Positions 26,427 through 35,851 of a stretch of 64,000 nt of DNA are shown one piece after another. The stretch spans positions 1 through 64,000 of the forward strand of contig NZ_JAFCLS010000047.1 in assembly GCF_018131075.1 (NCBI RefSeq), read 5' to 3'. The first letter of the stretch is position 1. Every line of letters begins with the position of its first letter. The position numbers were made by a program, and so were the translations under genes. Below the pieces are notes generated by a model, which saw only the letters and a program-made list of their open reading frames with translations, did not search any database and had not been told where the DNA came from. Source of the stretch: Bradyrhizobium sp. JYMT SZCCT0428. GTDB taxonomy: Bacteria; Pseudomonadota; Alphaproteobacteria; Rhizobiales; Xanthobacteraceae.

Positions 26427-27212
26427 ATGTCGGTTAGTCGCAAACGTTTTCGTATCGAACAGGCCATTCTGGGCGATGTGCCAATACCGGTGTCCGCGGC
26501 TGCCGAAGGCGGCGACATCGGCCCGATGCATCGCGAGATCATGAGCGAGCTGCGCTCGATCCGCGCCCAGATGGCCGCGGGCGGTCAAGGCCGCGCCGTT
26601 GTGACTGAATCGGCGGAAGCGTCGGTGGCGCGTGAGGTCGCCGAAGCCCAGGCGCTGCTGGAAACCTATCGTGCCCAGATCGAGCAGTGCGAAAAGCTCA
26701 AGGTCGAACTCGACCTCATTCACGACGCCATCAACCGCACCAAGCGCGAAATCGCAACGCTGCACGGCAAGAGCTTTGACGGCGGCGAAATGGCCAAGGT
26801 CAATGGCGAACTCGGCGCCGTCGTCGGCGGTACCGAGCAGGCCACGCAGCAGATTCTCGAAGCCACCGAGGCGATCGACCAGGCGGCGACCGCGCTGTCC
26901 AAGAACACTTCGCCGGACCAGCAGAAGCTGCTCAGCGAGGAAATCCAGGAACGCGTCATCGCGATCTTCGAAGCCTGTAACTTCCAGGATCTCACCGGTC
27001 AGCGCATCAGCAAGGTGATGACCACGATGAAGTTCATCGAGAACCACATCAACGTCATGATGGACATCTGGGGTGGCGTCGACGCGCTGAAGGCGCACGC
27101 GACCCCGATCGTCGACACCCGCGAAGGCGACGCCAAACTGCTTAACGGTCCGAAGCTCGACGGCGACGTCGGCCATGCCTCGCAGGACGACATCGACGCG
27201 CTGTTCGATTAA
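26427..27212 (+). CDS. CheZ-like protein phosphatase
   Basis: A 261-residue, mostly helical protein of the alphaproteobacterial CheZ-like family. A long helical hairpin runs through about residues 55-215. The catalytic-type block ACNFQDLTGQRISKVMTTMK contains the D and Q residues that dephosphorylate CheY in classical CheZ. The extreme C-terminus DDIDALFD resembles the CheY-binding tail peptide. ATG 26427 follows GGGGTGGGAA; an upstream frame from 26289 has no such site. No other chemotaxis gene is near, so its response-regulator partner is not evident. A strong terminator follows. Confidence 0.82.
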   Translation: MSVSRKRFRIEQAILGDVPIPVSAAAEGGDIGPMHREIMSELRSIRAQMAAGGQGRAVVTESAEASVAREVAEAQALLETYRAQIEQCEKLKVELDLIHDAINRTKREIATLHGKSFDGGEMAKVNGELGAVVGGTEQATQQILEATEAIDQAATALSKNTSPDQQKLLSEEIQERVIAIFEACNFQDLTGQRISKVMTTMKFIENHINVMMDIWGGVDALKAHATPIVDTREGDAKLLNGPKLDGDVGHASQDDIDALFD

Positions 27213-27264
27213 GAGTTCCGGCGCGCCGGGCGGCAACGTCCGGCAACGTCATGTCGAGAAAAAG

Positions 27265-27294
27265 AAAACGCCGGCGCGAAGCCGGCGTTTTTTA
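27265..27294. terminator. Bidirectional rho-independent terminator
   Basis: AACGCCGGC and GCCGGCGTT pair around GCGAA, followed on the plus strand by TTTT and preceded by an A-rich run that gives a U-tract on the minus strand. It serves the convergent cheZ-like and lipoprotein genes. Confidence 0.85.
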
Positions 27295-27322
27295 TTGCGG
27301 ATGAGGTTAAGGCTTTGTCGGC

Positions 27323-27838
27323 TTACGCGCGCGGCGCGCAGCGGACATAGACCATGTTGCCGTAACGAACCCCGGCATCCTTGTCGACGAAGCGGGTCAC
27401 CAGCACGCGGCCGTCGAACGAGACGATCTCGCGGTCCTGTTCCCCGGGGGTCGGTCCGGCCGGGCCGATATAATTCTTGCCGCTCGGAGAGCCCTTGAGG
27501 CGCAGTTCCTGCGGGGTCGCCTGGTCGGCCAGATGCATGACCACGCCCCCGGAGGTGCCGGCGGTGATCACATAAGGCTGCCGGCACTGATCGCGGGCCA
27601 TCTTTTCAGTGCGGGCCCGGTCGTTCGGATTCTGGTACGAGGCGAGACCCCAGCGGCCGACGATCTCGTCGGAACGGATGGTGGCCGGCATGTCGGGAGC
27701 CACGCCCGGCTCGGGCGGAGGCGCGGAACTTGATGACAGCGACGGCAGGCTCATGCTGCTGCACGCCCCCAGGAGTATCGTGAGCGCTGAGGCGATCGCC
27801 AGATTGGCAACCACGCGCGCATTACCGGACCCGATCAT
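27323..27838 (-). CDS. Predicted outer-membrane or periplasmic lipoprotein
   Basis: A 171-residue protein with a lipoprotein signal peptide (ANLAIASALTILLGACSS), in which LGAC is the lipobox and the Cys would be acylated. A Ser/Pro-rich linker (SMSLPSLSSSSAPPPEP) leads to a compact domain with EIVGRWGLASYQ near its start and a paired Cys pattern (DQCRQPYVI and VRCAPRA). I start at ATG 27838 because GGGGGAATGCG precedes it. The domain looks like a small beta-barrel of the type seen in protease-inhibitor-like AprI or lipocalin-like proteins, but that is a guess. Confidence 0.75.
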   Translation of the reverse strand: MIGSGNARVVANLAIASALTILLGACSSMSLPSLSSSSAPPPEPGVAPDMPATIRSDEIVGRWGLASYQNPNDRARTEKMARDQCRQPYVITAGTSGGVVMHLADQATPQELRLKGSPSGKNYIGPAGPTPGEQDREIVSFDGRVLVTRFVDKDAGVRYGNMVYVRCAPRA

Positions 27839-28011
27839 CGCATTCCCCCAAAGCAAGTTTTTGGCCGCACCCGTCCTGCAGCCAACCGTAAAACACGTGC
27901 CAGAGCAATGACGTCCATCAAATTACGCCGTCGCTCCGATTTGGTTTCTCAGGGAGCATCCTATATTGGCCTCACCAAGGCCTTAACCTTTTTTGAGCCT
28001 TAACCCCCTTG

Positions 28012-28039
28012 CTTGACAGGATCGGCGCCAAGCCATATT
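28012..28039 (+). promoter_or_regulatory. Heat-shock (RpoH-type) promoter of groESL
   Basis: CTTGACA at 28012 and CCATATT at 28033 are separated so that 17 bases lie between CTTG and CCATATT, which fits the alphaproteobacterial RpoH pattern (CTTG, 17-18 bases, CYTAT-T). TTGACA would also serve as a sigma-70 -35 element, so the promoter may be dual. The CIRCE operator begins 14 bp downstream. Confidence 0.65.
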
Positions 28040-28053
28040 CCCCCGGCCACACA

Positions 28054-28080
28054 TTAGCACTCAAATGCGACGATTGCTAA
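28054..28080. promoter_or_regulatory. CIRCE operator (HrcA binding site)
   Basis: TTAGCACTC, nine bases, then GATTGCTAA matches the CIRCE consensus (TTAGCACTC-N9-GAGTGCTAA) with one mismatch in the right arm. It lies 110 bp upstream of groES and just downstream of the promoter, the usual position for HrcA repression. hrcA is not in the window. Confidence 0.9.
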
Positions 28081-28191
28081 GGCAAGTAAGGAGTTTGGCC
28101 GTCCTGCCCGGGACGGTGTCGAATACCCGGCATTAGCAGCCATTTTGATGGCAATCAGACCTGAAACCAAGCCTTCCAAAGAGGAAACCTC

Positions 28192-28488
28192 ATGGCCAAA
28201 TCCAAATTCCGCCCACTGCATGACCGCGTCGTGGTCAAGCGTATCGACGCCGAAGAGAAGACCAAGGGCGGCATCATCATTCCCGACAGCGCCAAGGAAA
28301 AGCCCTCGCAGGGCGAAATCACGGCCGTCGGCCCGGGCGGCCGGGACGAAGCCGGCAAGCTGATCCCGATCGACCTCAAGGTCGGCGACCGCGTGCTGTT
28401 CGGCAAATGGTCGGGCACCGAGGTCAAGCTCGACGGTGAGGAACTCCTTATCATGAAGGAATCCGACATCATGGGCGTGCTGGTTTAA
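28192..28488 (+). CDS. groES: Co-chaperonin GroES
   Basis: This 98-residue 10-kDa chaperonin forms the heptameric lid of GroEL. The N-terminus [19 protein letters not shown] and the mobile loop [18 protein letters not shown] are typical, ending in [21 protein letters not shown] precedes the start. It is the first gene of the CIRCE-controlled groESL operon. The gap to groEL is 134 bp and is largely filled by a palindromic repeat. Confidence 0.98.
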   Translation: MAKSKFRPLHDRVVVKRIDAEEKTKGGIIIPDSAKEKPSQGEITAVGPGGRDEAGKLIPIDLKVGDRVLFGKWSGTEVKLDGEELLIMKESDIMGVLV

Positions 28489-28497
28489 GCACCGCCT

Positions 28498-28599
28498 CCC
28501 TCACCCTGAGGAGGCAGCGAAGCTGCCGTCTCGAAGGGCCCGACATTCACAAACTCATCCTTCGAGACGCGGCCAAGTGGCCGCTCCTCAGGATGAGGG
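28498..28599. repeat. REP-like inverted repeat inside the groES-groEL gap
   Basis: CCCTCACCCTGAGGAG at the left pairs with CTCCTCAGGATGAGGG at the right. Nested arms GTCTCGAAGG and CCTTCGAGAC, and GGCCAAGTGGCC, extend the structure. Its outer family motif (CCTGAGG / CCTCAGG with TTCGAGAC) is shared with 60818-60912. Within a polycistronic mRNA the hairpin could affect processing or the GroES:GroEL ratio. Confidence 0.75.
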
Positions 28600-28616
28600 T
28601 TCATTTTCAGGAGTAA

Positions 28617-30269
<1,653 letters not shown>

Positions 30270-30300
30270 GCCCCGCCGACCAATGCCAACAAACATAGTA

Positions 30301-30327
30301 GGCCGCCTCCGGGCGGCCTTCTTTTTT
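30301..30327 (+). terminator. Rho-independent terminator of groESL
   Basis: GGCCGCC and GGCGGCC pair around TCCG and are followed by TTCTTTTTT. It closes the groESL operon. Confidence 0.92.
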
Positions 30328-30390
30328 GGGGAAATGACTGGGAGGTTTGCTACTTACGACGACGCTGATTCTCTCCCTTGAGGAATTCCC

Positions 30391-31593
30391 ATGCGCGCAC
30401 TCCTGCTATGCCTGTTCAGTCTGGTGACGGCCTCGGACCTGGCTGTTGCCCAGATGAAACTCCCCTCCAAGGCAGCACCGGCACCCGGCGGCAGCGAAGT
30501 CAGGTACTTCACCTCGATCGACGGATTGATGAGCGGTAACGCCGACGTGGTCCTCAAGGAGATCCGCCAGGGCAAAACCGTCACCGCGGCCGTGCTCGAC
30601 GTCTGCTACCCCGTCGAAAAGGGCTCCGAGCGCAAGGACCGCTTCGTTGCCAACCTCACCGTCAGCGGGGCCAACCTGACCGGCTCGACGCAAAGCCTCG
30701 GTGACAAGCTGCCGGTCACCGTGAACCTCGCGCGCAAGGCCAGCGCCGACGGCTTCGAATTCCGCGGCCGGATCACCATCGGTCAGGCGGTGACGGAAGT
30801 GGCCTCGACCGACAATTCCGATCTCAGCGAGAAGGAATTTTTGGACAACCAGACCACCGATGACGGCATCACGCCGGCACCAAAGGATTTCACCGAGGTG
30901 TCGCCGGAATCGATCGGCGTGCGGATAAAGCTGGATGCGGCGCTGGATTTCCTCAAGAGCCTGAAGGGCCAGGAGGTCGAGCTCGGCCTGAGCAGCCTGT
31001 CGATTTCCTGCGACGCGCTCCGCGCCGGCGAGCAGACCATCAATCTCACCGCCGATCCGGAGCGGTCAGCGGCGCTGATCGCCAAAGCCAAGTCGACACC
31101 AGGCGTGGTCACCGCGGGATGGACCACCGGCATCGTCGAGATGGACCGCACCATTCGTTTTGCCGCCGCCGACTGGCGCGATGGCGACAAGATCAACAAG
31201 GACAAGGTCGCCGCCGCAGTATCCGCGGTGCTGTCGAAGACGCTCGCGGCCAAGGCGGCGGGTGCGGCGTGGAACGCCAACACCGGCAAGCTGACGCTGA
31301 CCTTCAAGCGGCCGAGCGAGATCTACCCGGCGCTCGGCCTCACCGACAGCGTCGAGGTCACCGGGCTCGTCTCGCCCGACAAGCCCGGCGCATCGGACCG
31401 GCTGATGCTGTGGATCTCGAGCCCGGTGACGTCGACCATCGACGAAGGCGCAGGTCCCAAGCTGAACCTGTCCGAAGGCGCCGGCGGCGAGGAGGAAGGC
31501 GGCGAGCCGGAGGACGACAATGGTTCGGTCGAGGCGCTCGCCAGGGAATTCAAGGGCCAGCGCTGGGACATCGACAAATCGGCCTGGAAATAG
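30391..31593 (+). CDS. Secreted protein of unknown function
   Basis: A 400-residue protein with a signal peptide (RALLLCLFSLVTASDLAVAQ). The body has two Cys residues (LDVCYPV and ISCDALR) and alternates polar strands, suggesting a beta-rich periplasmic fold. The C-terminal part contains a very acidic Gly/Glu stretch (GEEEGGEPEDD) before a conserved-looking end GQRWDIDKSAWK. CTTGAGGAAT precedes the ATG. I do not recognise the family. It follows the groESL terminator, so it has its own promoter. Confidence 0.75.
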   Translation: MRALLLCLFSLVTASDLAVAQMKLPSKAAPAPGGSEVRYFTSIDGLMSGNADVVLKEIRQGKTVTAAVLDVCYPVEKGSERKDRFVANLTVSGANLTGSTQSLGDKLPVTVNLARKASADGFEFRGRITIGQAVTEVASTDNSDLSEKEFLDNQTTDDGITPAPKDFTEVSPESIGVRIKLDAALDFLKSLKGQEVELGLSSLSISCDALRAGEQTINLTADPERSAALIAKAKSTPGVVTAGWTTGIVEMDRTIRFAAADWRDGDKINKDKVAAAVSAVLSKTLAAKAAGAAWNANTGKLTLTFKRPSEIYPALGLTDSVEVTGLVSPDKPGASDRLMLWISSPVTSTIDEGAGPKLNLSEGAGGEEEGGEPEDDNGSVEALAREFKGQRWDIDKSAWK

Positions 31594-31733
31594 CGGTTTT
31601 CAGCCGTTCCTTCCTCGATCCTTTCTAAATCCCTGAAGGCGGCTTTAAGCGCACCGCTCCATGCGGTCAGCGCATTTGACATGCTGCAGCCGAGCGGCAA
31701 TCGTCCGTCATGGGTTGCAGGATTCCAGGCTGA

Positions 31734-33272
31734 ATGGCGCGTTATGATATCGTAATTGTCGGCGCCGGCCTTGGCGGCCTCACGGCCGGAGCGATCCTGG
31801 CGCGCGCCGGGCGCAAGGTGCTGGTGGTCGAGCGCAGCAATTCCGTCGGCGGCGCGGCGTCGAGCTACAAATCCGGCGAGCTCTTTGTCGAGGGATCGCT
31901 GCACGAGACCAGCAACCCGCACGACCCGCGCGACCCCAAACATGACGTGCTGACGCGTGCCGGCGTGATCGACGCCGTCAAATGGATTCCGTCCGGCGCG
32001 TTTTACCAGGCGCGCGGCGGCCCGCTCGATCAGCCGTTCCTGATGCCCGACGATTTCGACGCCGCGCGCCGCGCGTTGACCGAGCGCTTCCCGGAGGCCC
32101 GCGCCGGCATCGATCAACTGCTCGGCGAGATGCAACACATCGTCGGCATCATGGACCGGTTCTCGCAAGGCGACGACGCGACGGAAACCCCGCGCGACCG
32201 TCTCGGCGCCCTGATCAGGCTTTTGCCTGACGCCGCGGATTGGCAATTGTCGCTGTCGCAAAAGCTCGACCGCGTATTCGGCGACAATGAAGCCGTCAAA
32301 TGCGCGCTCGCCGCCAACCTGTCCTATTTCCACGACGACCCCACCACGCTGTGGTGGATCTATTTCGCGATGGCGCAGGGCAGCTATCTGCAGAGCGGCG
32401 GCCGCTACGTGCAGGGCGGCTCGCAGCGGCTCTCCAGCGCGCTGGCGCGGGCCATCAAGGTGGCCGGCGGCGAAGTGCTGGTGCGCCGTGTCGTCAGCGC
32501 CATAGCGCTGGGCAATGACGCAAAATCCATCACCCACACCGCTAAGGACGGCAGCGATCCCAGGACCGTGCAATGCGCACGGATCATCGGTAATGCCGCG
32601 CCCGCGGCGCTCGAACCCCTGATGCAAGCGGACGCCGCCGAACGACTTAAGCAAACTTATGCCCGGCAGGCGCCCTCGGCGTCGCTGTTCGCGCTGACGC
32701 TGGGCCTGAAAAAACCGCCGCGCGAATTCGGGATCGCCGCCTACTCCACGCAATTGCTGCCGCCCTGGATGAAGCGATTGAGCGACTACGCGCAAGGCGC
32801 CGCGCTGATGGCGGAAGAGCCCGGCGAGCGCATGCCGCCGATGTCGGTGGTGGACTATGCCGCGATCGATTCCGGCGTGCCGGCGCCGCCCTATGTGCTC
32901 TCGATCCTCGGCCCCGATTTGCTGTCGAACTGGGACGCCTCCGACATGGACGCCTATCGCGAGAAGCGCGGGCGCTGGCAGGAGGCGATCGTGCGCTACC
33001 TCGCCTCGATCTATCCGGGGCTTTCGGAAGCCGTCGTCGCGTCCTCGTTCAACAGCGCGCTGTCGGTGCGGCAGTATCTCAATGCGCCTGACGGCGCGGT
33101 TTACGGCTTTGCGCCGACCCCGCCACAGGCGGCCTGGAGCAATCCGTTCCGCTCGCCGCGCACGGCGGTATCAGGATTTTATCTGGCATCCGCCTATGCC
33201 GGTTTCGGCGGCTACACCGGCGTCGTGCAATCAGCCGGTGTCTGCGCCGACATCATCTTGCGAGAGGGCTAA
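31734..33272 (+). CDS. Phytoene desaturase-like FAD-dependent oxidoreductase
   Basis: A 512-residue flavoprotein of the CrtI/retinol-saturase-like family. The dinucleotide-binding motif DIVIVGAGLGGLTAGAIL is at residues 4-21, followed by VVERSNSVGGAASSY. The C-terminal FAD-contact segment is VSGFYLASAYAGFGGYTGVVQSAG (cited in part). The tenfold hydrophobic residues in the middle suit a lipophilic substrate. No carotenoid synthesis gene is adjacent, so the substrate could be a lipid or terpenoid. The GMC oxidoreductase gene follows 91 bp downstream on the same strand. Confidence 0.85.
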   Translation: MARYDIVIVGAGLGGLTAGAILARAGRKVLVVERSNSVGGAASSYKSGELFVEGSLHETSNPHDPRDPKHDVLTRAGVIDAVKWIPSGAFYQARGGPLDQPFLMPDDFDAARRALTERFPEARAGIDQLLGEMQHIVGIMDRFSQGDDATETPRDRLGALIRLLPDAADWQLSLSQKLDRVFGDNEAVKCALAANLSYFHDDPTTLWWIYFAMAQGSYLQSGGRYVQGGSQRLSSALARAIKVAGGEVLVRRVVSAIALGNDAKSITHTAKDGSDPRTVQCARIIGNAAPAALEPLMQADAAERLKQTYARQAPSASLFALTLGLKKPPREFGIAAYSTQLLPPWMKRLSDYAQGAALMAEEPGERMPPMSVVDYAAIDSGVPAPPYVLSILGPDLLSNWDASDMDAYREKRGRWQEAIVRYLASIYPGLSEAVVASSFNSALSVRQYLNAPDGAVYGFAPTPPQAAWSNPFRSPRTAVSGFYLASAYAGFGGYTGVVQSAGVCADIILREG

Positions 33273-33363
33273 TTCTGCCGGCGTGACCCGGGCGCGGAGC
33301 TGCGCTAGCCTCCCGGCAACGACGAGATCAACAAGAGAACAAAAAAATAGAGGGAATGCCAAA

Positions 33364-35058
33364 GTGTATGACACGATCATCGTAGGCGGCGGCTCGGCAG
33401 GTTCGGTCATGGCGCACCGGTTGTCGGCGAAAAGTAGTAATAAGGTCCTGCTGTGCGAAGCCGGACAGGACACCCCGCCCGGCAACGAGCCCGCCGAGAT
33501 CAGGGACAGCTATCCGGGCACCGCCTATTTCGATCCGCGCTTCCACTGGACCGAACTCAAGGTCACGACGCAGATCGTCAGCCATAACAATCCCAACGAG
33601 GGGCGTCCGCCTTTGCGCAAATACGAACAGGCGCGGGTGCTGGGCGGCGGCTCGTCGATCAACGGCCAGATGGCCAACCGCGGCGCACCGACCGACTATG
33701 ATGAATGGGACGCGCGGGGCGCCACCGGCTGGAGCTGGAAGGACGTGCTGCCCTACTTCAAGAAGGTCGAGCGCGACCTTGATTTCGACGGACCGTACCA
33801 TGGCAAGGACGGCCGCATCCCGGTGCGACGAATCCCCAGGGAGCACTGGACGAAGCATTCGCAGGCTTTCGCTGACGCCTTTCAGCAGGCCGGCCATCAA
33901 TTCCTGCCGGACCAGAACGGCGAGTTCGTCGACGGCTATTTCCCCGTCACGCACTCCAATCAGGCCGAGCAACGCGTCTCGGCCGCGATGGGCTACCTCG
34001 ATCGCGAAACGCGCAAGCGCGCCAATCTCACGATCTCCACCAACACGCAGGTCAGGGAATTGCTGTTCGAAGGCACGCAGTGCGTCGGCGTGAAGGCCCT
34101 CGTCGACGGCAAGGAGCAGGAATTCCGCGGCCGCGAGATCATTCTGTGCAGCGGCGCCATCCATTCGCCGGCGCATCTGTTGCGCGCCGGCATCGGCCCG
34201 GTCGGTCACCTCAAGGACATGGGCATTCCCGTGCTGATGGGGCTTGAAGGTGTCGGCCAGCGCCTGATGGATCATCCCTCGATTTCGCTGTCCTCCTTTG
34301 TCCGCCGCGGCGCGCGCATGAACGGGCACACCAGGCGTCACATGCAGGTCGGCTTGCGTTATTCGTCCGGACTGCCCGGCGTGCCCAAAGGCGACATGTT
34401 CGTCGTGGTGCTGAGCAAATCGGCCTGGCATGCGGTCGGCGAGCAAATCGGCTCGGCGCTGACGTTCGTCAACAAGACCTATTCCGAGACCGGACAGGTC
34501 AAGCTCGCATCGCGCGACCCGGCGGCTGAACCGATCGTCGAGTTCAACCTGTTGTCTGACCGGCGCGACCTCGATCGCCTGATGAGCGGTTTCCGCAAGA
34601 TGGCGGCGGTGCAAATGAGTGACGCCGTCAGGGCGGTCACCGACAAGCCCTTCCCTGCCTCCTATACCGACCGCGTGCGCAAGATCGGCGTCGTCAACAA
34701 CAAGAACAGGATCCTCACCAAGATCGCCGCCACCCTGATGGACGGCCCGGCGGCGCTGCGCCATTACATGATCGACAATTTCGTGGTCGAAGGATTTTCG
34801 TTCGACGACGTGATCAACGACGACGAGGCGCTGGAGAGCTTTGTGCGCAAGGGGACCATCGGCGTGTGGCACGCCTCGTGCTCGTGCCGCATGGGCCGGC
34901 CGGACGACCCGATGTCGGTCGTCGACACCGAGGGCCGCGTCAAGGGCGTGCAGGGCCTGCGCGTCGTCGACGCCTCGATTTTCCCGGTCGTGCCCTGCGC
35001 CAACACCAATTTTCCGGTTTTGATGTCGGCGGAGAAGATTGCGGCCTCGATGCAGTGA
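33364..35058 (+). CDS. GMC family oxidoreductase (choline dehydrogenase-like)
   Basis: A 564-residue glucose-methanol-choline oxidoreductase. The GTG at 33364 is preceded by GAGGGAA and opens into the FAD-binding motif YDTIIVGGGSAGSVMAHRL. The PS00623-type block is VLGGGSSINGQMANRG, and the second signature lies around LCSGAIHSPAHLLRAGIGPV. The catalytic His is in GVWHASCSCRMG, and the C-terminus NTNFPVLMSAEKIA is typical. The frame stays open far upstream (to 32857), inside the preceding gene in another frame, but that part has no GMC character. The alcohol substrate is unknown. Confidence 0.9.
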   Translation: MYDTIIVGGGSAGSVMAHRLSAKSSNKVLLCEAGQDTPPGNEPAEIRDSYPGTAYFDPRFHWTELKVTTQIVSHNNPNEGRPPLRKYEQARVLGGGSSINGQMANRGAPTDYDEWDARGATGWSWKDVLPYFKKVERDLDFDGPYHGKDGRIPVRRIPREHWTKHSQAFADAFQQAGHQFLPDQNGEFVDGYFPVTHSNQAEQRVSAAMGYLDRETRKRANLTISTNTQVRELLFEGTQCVGVKALVDGKEQEFRGREIILCSGAIHSPAHLLRAGIGPVGHLKDMGIPVLMGLEGVGQRLMDHPSISLSSFVRRGARMNGHTRRHMQVGLRYSSGLPGVPKGDMFVVVLSKSAWHAVGEQIGSALTFVNKTYSETGQVKLASRDPAAEPIVEFNLLSDRRDLDRLMSGFRKMAAVQMSDAVRAVTDKPFPASYTDRVRKIGVVNNKNRILTKIAATLMDGPAALRHYMIDNFVVEGFSFDDVINDDEALESFVRKGTIGVWHASCSCRMGRPDDPMSVVDTEGRVKGVQGLRVVDASIFPVVPCANTNFPVLMSAEKIAASMQ

Positions 35059-35092
35059 CCCTCTTCAGATTTAGTTTTCAAACAGCCAGGGT

Positions 35093-35121
35093 GTCATTGC
35101 GAGCCTACGGGTCGCAATGAC
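35093..35121. repeat. Short REP-like inverted repeat
   Basis: GTCATTGCGA and TCGCAATGAC pair around nine bases. The arms match those of the repeat at 355-437, giving a second copy of the same family. The rest of 35122-35266 is unassigned. Confidence 0.65.
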
Positions 35122-35266
35122 GGCGCCCAAATTCCAGATACGATTTCGCGATCTCGCGACGCAAAGCGCCCGAGTGGTTGATGCTGTTCCTCCCAAAACA
35201 AGGGAGCAGGGAATGCCGGATGCGCGCTGCACCCGCGGTCTCATGTGCGAATAGTGCAAAGAACAC

Positions 35267-35557
35267 TGCACATGAGCATACAGGGCAGCGGAGAACATCC
35301 GACATCCCCTGCGCAATGGCTTTACGGCTTATGACGCGCTCTCCCCGGTGAGACGGCCTCTATTGCCACCGTCGCCTCGCAGATCGCTCCGCAAGACTTG
35401 ACGCCGTTACGGGCGCCAGGACCACACGCTTTCGCCGTACGCCTCTGCTGCGCCCGTCAAGCGCAACATCGCGTCCACCGCAGCCCACCCCACGTCCGTG
35501 ACGATCGCGATACGCCCCTCGTGAAGGGATGAGACGAAACCGATATATTCTGATTTG
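35267..35557. repeat. Dispersed ~290-bp non-coding repeat, copy 2
   Basis: Matches the left end of the window (1-298) in several long blocks in the same order and orientation, with diverged spacers. It precedes the orphan kinase patch. Positions 35558-35663 hold nothing recognisable, and positions 35664-35752 a palindromic repeat; the 793-bp gap 35059-35851 therefore contains only repeats. Confidence 0.6.
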
Positions 35558-35663
35558 ACGAAGTTGTCAAGCACAATTTCCGTAAATCGGAACTTATTTG
35601 GAAGGGCGGCCGAAGCAGCCCGGTGGTGGCTGGTCAGCGGACTTGTCCGCCCGAGCTCAAGGA

Positions 35664-35752
35664 GCGAAGGCGGAAGGCGTAATGCGCCCCTTTGTCTTCG
35701 GTTCGGACAGCGGATTACGCTGTCGCTAGTACGCTCTACGCGCTGTGGTTGG
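35664..35752. repeat. GGATTACGC palindromic repeat, left side of the kinase patch
   Basis: GCGAAGGCGGAAGGCGTAAT and CGGATTACGCTGTCGCTAGT are degenerate inverted partners. The block TCGGACAGCGGATTACGCTG recurs nearly unchanged at 38350, on the other side of the two accessory genes. Confidence 0.6.
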
Positions 35753-35851
35753 AAACCTGAGAATAGCCTTCCGCAACAGCTTATGGGCATAGCTTTCGAG
35801 AGATCGCCAAGGTAGCATTGGTGAGATTCTAGAACCGAGGCGGGTACGTCC

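Noticed and set aside
32857-33363. Upstream extension of the GMC oxidoreductase frame
   Set aside because: It lies inside the CrtI-like gene in another frame, is Arg-rich in the way of shadow frames, and a well-placed GTG at 33364 has a good ribosome-binding site.
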